From contig CM049310.1 in NCBI GenBank assembly GCA_026874595.1, positions 42,225,558 through 42,289,557 on the forward strand: 64,000 nucleotides of DNA, written 5' to 3'. How positions within the stretch are numbered: position 1 is the stretch's first letter; each line of letters begins with the position of its first letter. Shown here in pieces: positions 59,836 through 64,000 of the stretch. The DNA comes from Sipunculus nudus. Lineage: Eukaryota > Annelida > Sipuncula > Golfingiida > Sipunculidae. Both the position numbers and the translations under genes were made by a program. The notes under the pieces are model-generated. The model ran no database searches. It was given only the letters and a program-made list of their open reading frames with translations, and had not been told where the DNA came from.

Positions 59836-60026
59836 TTGTGTTGTGTGCACCCATGCCAGTATTTCAGCAGTGATGTTTGTGTATTTTGTTCTTGTTCAAA
59901 ATGTTTAGTATTTGCTTTGTTCATGTACATATTACATGTCCTTGAAAAGAAATGGTCAAGCATTGAGGCATTACACCTGATGTATATGCAACTGCACAGG
60001 TTCGCATTAGGTCTATAGGCCTTGTT
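59836..60026 (+). repeat. Family I, 3' end fragment
   Basis: It starts TTGTGTTGTGTGCACCCATG, the same position at which the sequence resumes after the A insertion in I copy 2. It ends with ACAGGTTCGCATTAGG, a decayed hairpin and CTTGTT. The upstream part of the I element is missing. Confidence 0.7.
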
Positions 60027-60653
60027 AAATGAATTAACTTTGTTTCCTGTAAGCACTGTTGAATAGAATTTCATATCCTGTATGTTTATTCAAGGGTGTT
60101 GAAACTCCCACCATCCCCCCCCCTTTCCCCATTAAATCCTTGCACCTGAGCACTTGGGACAATAGTTTAATTGCAGCTGCATAAAATTTATTAAATAAAG
60201 ACATTCAATACAGAGGAACAGAGGTGTTGTGGCTCATATCATTATTCCCAGGCCCACCCACCATTCAGTCCTTCCACTTGTTGAGTGAGAACATAAGGGT
60301 AACTATATAAATTTTAAAATATTAAAAAAATGGTGGGTTTGATAAAAAAAAAGGATCTAATTGGCAAATATGTCAACTGCTGAACTGTCAACAGCTTATC
60401 AAAAAGCCATCCAATGATCATGGTAATAGTATAGATCTGATATTTACAAACTGCTTATATGCTTCAGTTTTAACATAAGAAAACACATATTCAGATTACA
60501 AAATATTATTTGCATCAATTTCTTCAATCATGTCAACCAACCATGGCCTATAATATTACCTCTTCTCCTCAGAAGTTATCTCCATTTGATATTATATTAG
60601 ATTTTTACCATAAGGTTAACTTCAGCTGAGCACAGTGAACCCTGGGTCCCTTG
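60027..60653 (+). repeat. Family A, 3' end fragment
   Basis: The sequence parallels A copy 1 at 5.76-6.07 kb (AACTGCTGAACTGTCAACAG; TTATCAAAAAGCCA; CAACCATGGCCTATA) and ends CAGCTGAGCACAGTGAACCC, GGGTCCCTTGTT. Confidence 0.75.
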
Positions 60654-60830
60654 TTGTACATTTGGTAACTGCTTTCTGCCTTAGTAGTAGCTCTGACAGT
60701 TATGCCTAAAACACTGGAAGAAGAATCTACCTGATCATCTTACATCACACAAAACATGTCCTTGTCTTGTCCATGAAGTTGTCAAAATCATGAAATTTCA
60801 CTTGTTAGCATGTGACAGAATTTTTATGCC

Positions 60831-62694
60831 CCTGCCACAAAGTGGCCGGGACACATAGTTTTACCCATGTTCGTCATTCCTTCCTTCTGTCATTCCGAAA
60901 TCAAACAGTTGTACAGACTTTTTTTCGCAATGCCTGCAGATATTGGCCTGATTTTTGGTATGTTGGCAGATAATGACCAGTTACAGATCGAGTTCGCATT
61001 TCGTCCCTGTTGACCTACTTTTGATCGTTTTACAGCTCCTAAACTTAGAAAATTTCATGAAAAATAGAAATTTTCATGATAAATACACATGTACTGACTT
61101 TTTTTCACAATGCCTGCAGATTTTGGCCTGATTTTTGGTGTGTGGGCAGATAATGACCAGTTACAGATCGAGTTCGCGTTTTGTCCCGGTTGACCTACTT
61201 TTGTCTGTTTAACGGTTCTTTAACTTAGAAAATTTCATGAAAAATAGAAATTTTCATGACAAATACACATGTACGGCCTTTTTTTCACAATGCCTGCAGA
61301 TGTTGGCCTGATTTTTGGTGTGTGGGCAGATATTGGCTAGTTACAGATTGAGTTCGCGTTTTGTCCCAGTTGACCTACTTTTGACCGTTTTACGGCTCCT
61401 AAACATAGAAAATTTCATGAAAAATATAAATTATCATGACAAATACACATGTACAGACTTTTTCACAATGCCTGCAGATATTGGCCTGATTTTTGGTGTG
61501 TGGGCAGATATTGACCAGTTACAGATCGAGTTCACGTTTTGTCCCGGTTGACCTACTTTTGTCTGTTTTACGGCTCCTAAACATAGAAAATTTCATGAAA
61601 AATATAAATTTTCATGACAAATATACATGTACAGCTGTTTTAAGCCCTCAGCTCATAGGCTGATGGGCTATTGTCGTCACCCAAGCTGTCCGTCTGTCCA
61701 TTCTTCTGTCCGTCAGGTGTCTGTCCGTTCCGCGTCTGTTGAACTTTTACCTTGTGAGCAGGATATCTCTAAAAGGATTCACTGTTGGAATTTTATTTCA
61801 TCAGTGAAGATGTATATCAAAAAAATCTCGGTCAATTTCGAAGATGGGTGACCTTGACCCATTTTCTACATTTTAGAGCTGATTATAGAAAAACACTCAG
61901 AAGCTTATATCTCAGGAACCATTGGGTGGATTTTCACAAAACTTATTATGATCATTGGGACTGATGGTCTGTACGAGCTGCACAATTGTGGTAGCACGAC
62001 CTGCAATTTCTGATTTTTTAACAAATTTTTATTGGATTTTTCAATGTTGGCCTTTTGTGCAGGATATCTCCAAAGGTATTCAACACAGGAACTTCATTTC
62101 TTCAGTGCTATTGCATTATATTTACAAAATCTTGGTCAAGTTCAAAGATGGGTGATCTTGACCTACTTTTCAAGGTCACAGAGCTTAGTATAGAAAAAAA
62201 CTTAGGAGCTTATCTCTCAGGAAGTATTTGGTGGATTGTTATGAAACATGGTACATACCTCTCCAATTTAAATTTATAACATATTATCAGCTTTTGCTAA
62301 TATTCTAGTTTCACAATGCAGTGCTTACAGATACTGGCCTAATGTTTGGTCTGTGGGCGTATAATGACCACTTGCAGATCGAGTTTGGGTTTTGTCCCAG
62401 TTAACCTATTTTTGACCATATGACAGATCCTGAACATAGAAAATTTCATCAAAGACAGATATTTTTATGAAAATGCACATGTATGGATTTTTTTTTATCA
62501 ATGCCTGCAGATACTGGTCTGATTTTTGGTGTGTTGCCTGATAATGACCTGTTACAGATCGGGTTTGCATTTTGCCCTTGTTGACCTATTTTTGACCATA
62601 CGACACCTCCTGAACTTAAAAAAATTTACAAAATTTAACAAATGTTTCTAATTTGCCCCAGGCGGGGGCATTCGTGTCTTTCCGACACATCTAG
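60831..62694 (+). repeat. HINE-like repeat family E, complete copy, with a nested G element
   Basis: The 5' end is TTTTTATGCCCCTGCC followed by GGGACACATAG. The 3' end has the inverted copy GGCGGGGGCAT, hairpin GTGTC/GACAC (62,674-62,688) and CTAG (62,691-62,694). Four tandem units of about 180 bp (60.9-61.63 kb) precede a family G insertion, and E resumes at 62,311 with TTTCACAATGC. Confidence 0.85.
61641..62310 (+). repeat. HINE-like repeat family G, copy nested in E copy 2
   Basis: The start is TAAGCCCTCAGCTCATAGGC and the GTCCGTCTGTCC microsatellite. The end is TATCAGC-TTTT-GCTAATA hairpin and TTCTAG (62,307-62,310). It contains G units with TTGTGAGCAGGATATCTCTA. The 3' inverted motif before the hairpin has been lost. 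Confidence 0.75.
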
Positions 62695-64000
62695 TCTTCT
62701 ATCTGTCCTATGTTTAAAATGGTGTTTATGGCAACAGGTTTATTAGATTAGATTTTGCATGTCAAAACATTTAATTATAAGTGATGATTCACTTGTCATG
62801 ATGGACATATTGTATGACATGGCCTTAATGAACAGTAACCCTTGTCTTTTTCACTACTCAAACTTCCATTTACATGCTTGCTCCTACATCTGCTTTAGCA
62901 AACATTAGTTTTTTCTTTTGGGGTTGACAGTTAATGATGGATGGAAGGAGATAATGGGACAAAGGAAGCCTTAATATTTATAAATTTTAGTGTTTAATAA
63001 CATTGCATTGTCTCCTGTTGGGGTTGCATATATATGTATATATATATATATATATATTTGCAAAAGGAAATTTTTTCCTTACACTTTGATCTTTTATATC
63101 AAGATAAAAAGGGCACCTAACAGAAAGCAATGTTTTATCTGTTTCTGCACATCCTATTTTAAGAATAAGTTAAATAGCTGTAACAACTTACAGAGACTAG
63201 GAGTTTTGAATATGAGCAATGATGTAGCTGATCCTGAGGTCCTGCTGTGTGTGTAAACAACAGATTACTTGCTTCTGATGCATAGACTTTTGCATGAGCA
63301 CCTGGAACCCAAAGAGGTGGCGTGAAGGGATTATTTCTAAGATCTCAAGCGTTTCATGACAGCTTTGTGTGTTTATAAATCAAAACCCAATTAGATTTAT
63401 CTTCTTTAATTGGATTACTCTGAATTTATAAGTTATATTGAATCAAACTTTGCTGTTTGTGGATTTGTCACTTCACTCGCAGCCTGATGAATAAGTTAAC
63501 TGATGGTCTTGTAGCTCTCCCTTCTGCATAGTCAGTCATCAAGTCACTCCTTGAGAGAAACTTTGAATATTTCATGAGTTTGTTTGCAATAAATACACTG
63601 CAGTACATAAACCAGATGACATATGATTACAAATTAGAACAGGTTTTCACTTTTTACTAACATTTCAAACAATCCTGATGGTTGATGCCTTATATTGGAT
63701 TTTGTAATATCACACTGGCAAAACTGTAAATTTTCTTTTTTCCTCCATATTTCCATAGGTTTTTAAATATTTTTTTCATGATGAACCAGACAGTTTTGAT
63801 CATTGCACAAAGCAGCACCATTGATATGTCACAGTAGGGGAGAGTGCTGGTAAATGGGACAGAGGCTGGTAAATGGGACAGAGACGTTATTGCTTTTTAC
63901 CCCATGTTAACATTACAGACACATGTCAGAGATCCACAGTGGCTAAATCCTCGCTCCTGGCATGAGCTCTTATTACAAACAGGTTGCTGATGAAACTGCA
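62695..64000. other. Unassigned sequence with a (TA)n tract and a short direct repeat
   Basis: (TA)n runs from about 63,031 to 63,057. A direct repeat GCTGGTAAATGGGACAGAG occurs twice at about 63,847-63,883. The frame at 62,990-63,256 begins across the TA tract and shows no domain. No gene called. Confidence 0.5.

Overview
This is eukaryotic, AT-rich, intron- or intergenic-type DNA packed with transposable elements. No convincing host protein-coding exon, tRNA or rRNA gene was found. The repeat content points to a mollusc, most likely a bivalve: many short elements built around (GTCC/GTCTGTCC)n microsatellites with a 3' hairpin, resembling the bivalve 'pearl'/Helentron-derived HINE type; an L1/Tx1-type LINE; and a pogo/Tigger-like DNA transposon. 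The species cannot be named from the sequence alone.

Layout. 1-8.96 kb is a pile of HINE-like repeats (working labels A, B, I), several nested. 9,045-14,093 is one young LINE on the minus strand: an uninterrupted 1,255-residue ORF2, the C-terminal end of ORF1, a poly(A) tract and a 10-bp target duplication. 14.1-18.98 kb is the rest of an A copy, then an I copy with an A copy inside it. 19.6-22.8 kb holds a 34-bp minisatellite, a LINE C-terminal relic and another A copy. 22.87-26.48 kb is a head-to-tail pair of family C units carrying six CTCF-like motifs. 28-31 kb holds decayed LINE fragments. 31.55-32.17 kb is a second minisatellite. 34,306-36,707 is a pogo/Tigger-like transposon flanked by TA, its transposase broken by one stop codon. 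37.8-40.4 and 45.6-48.75 kb are I copies with B copies inside; the second B copy itself contains a hAT-like element. 42.5-43.8 kb is a tandem array of estrogen-response-element-like palindromes. 48.8-50.35 and 60.8-62.7 kb are family E (about 180-bp tandem units). 55.2-59.84 kb is a three-level nest, B inside A inside G.

Main theme. Six sequence-distinct families (A, B, C, E, G, I) share one plan: a 5' terminal motif repeated inverted near the 3' end, often a GTCY-type microsatellite, internal tandem units, then a 3' hairpin followed by CTAGT or CTTGT. This is the plan of Helentron-derived non-autonomous elements. The internal units carry recurring short regulatory-looking motifs: the 12-bp palindrome GGTGGCGCCACC in at least four families, CTCF-like motifs, AGGTCA direct repeats and AGGTCAnnnTGACCT palindromes. 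The repeats may therefore be spreading binding sites for architectural proteins and nuclear receptors. The motifs are seen directly; binding is inference.

The unassigned stretches listed below showed no coding, RNA or repeat structure that I could support.
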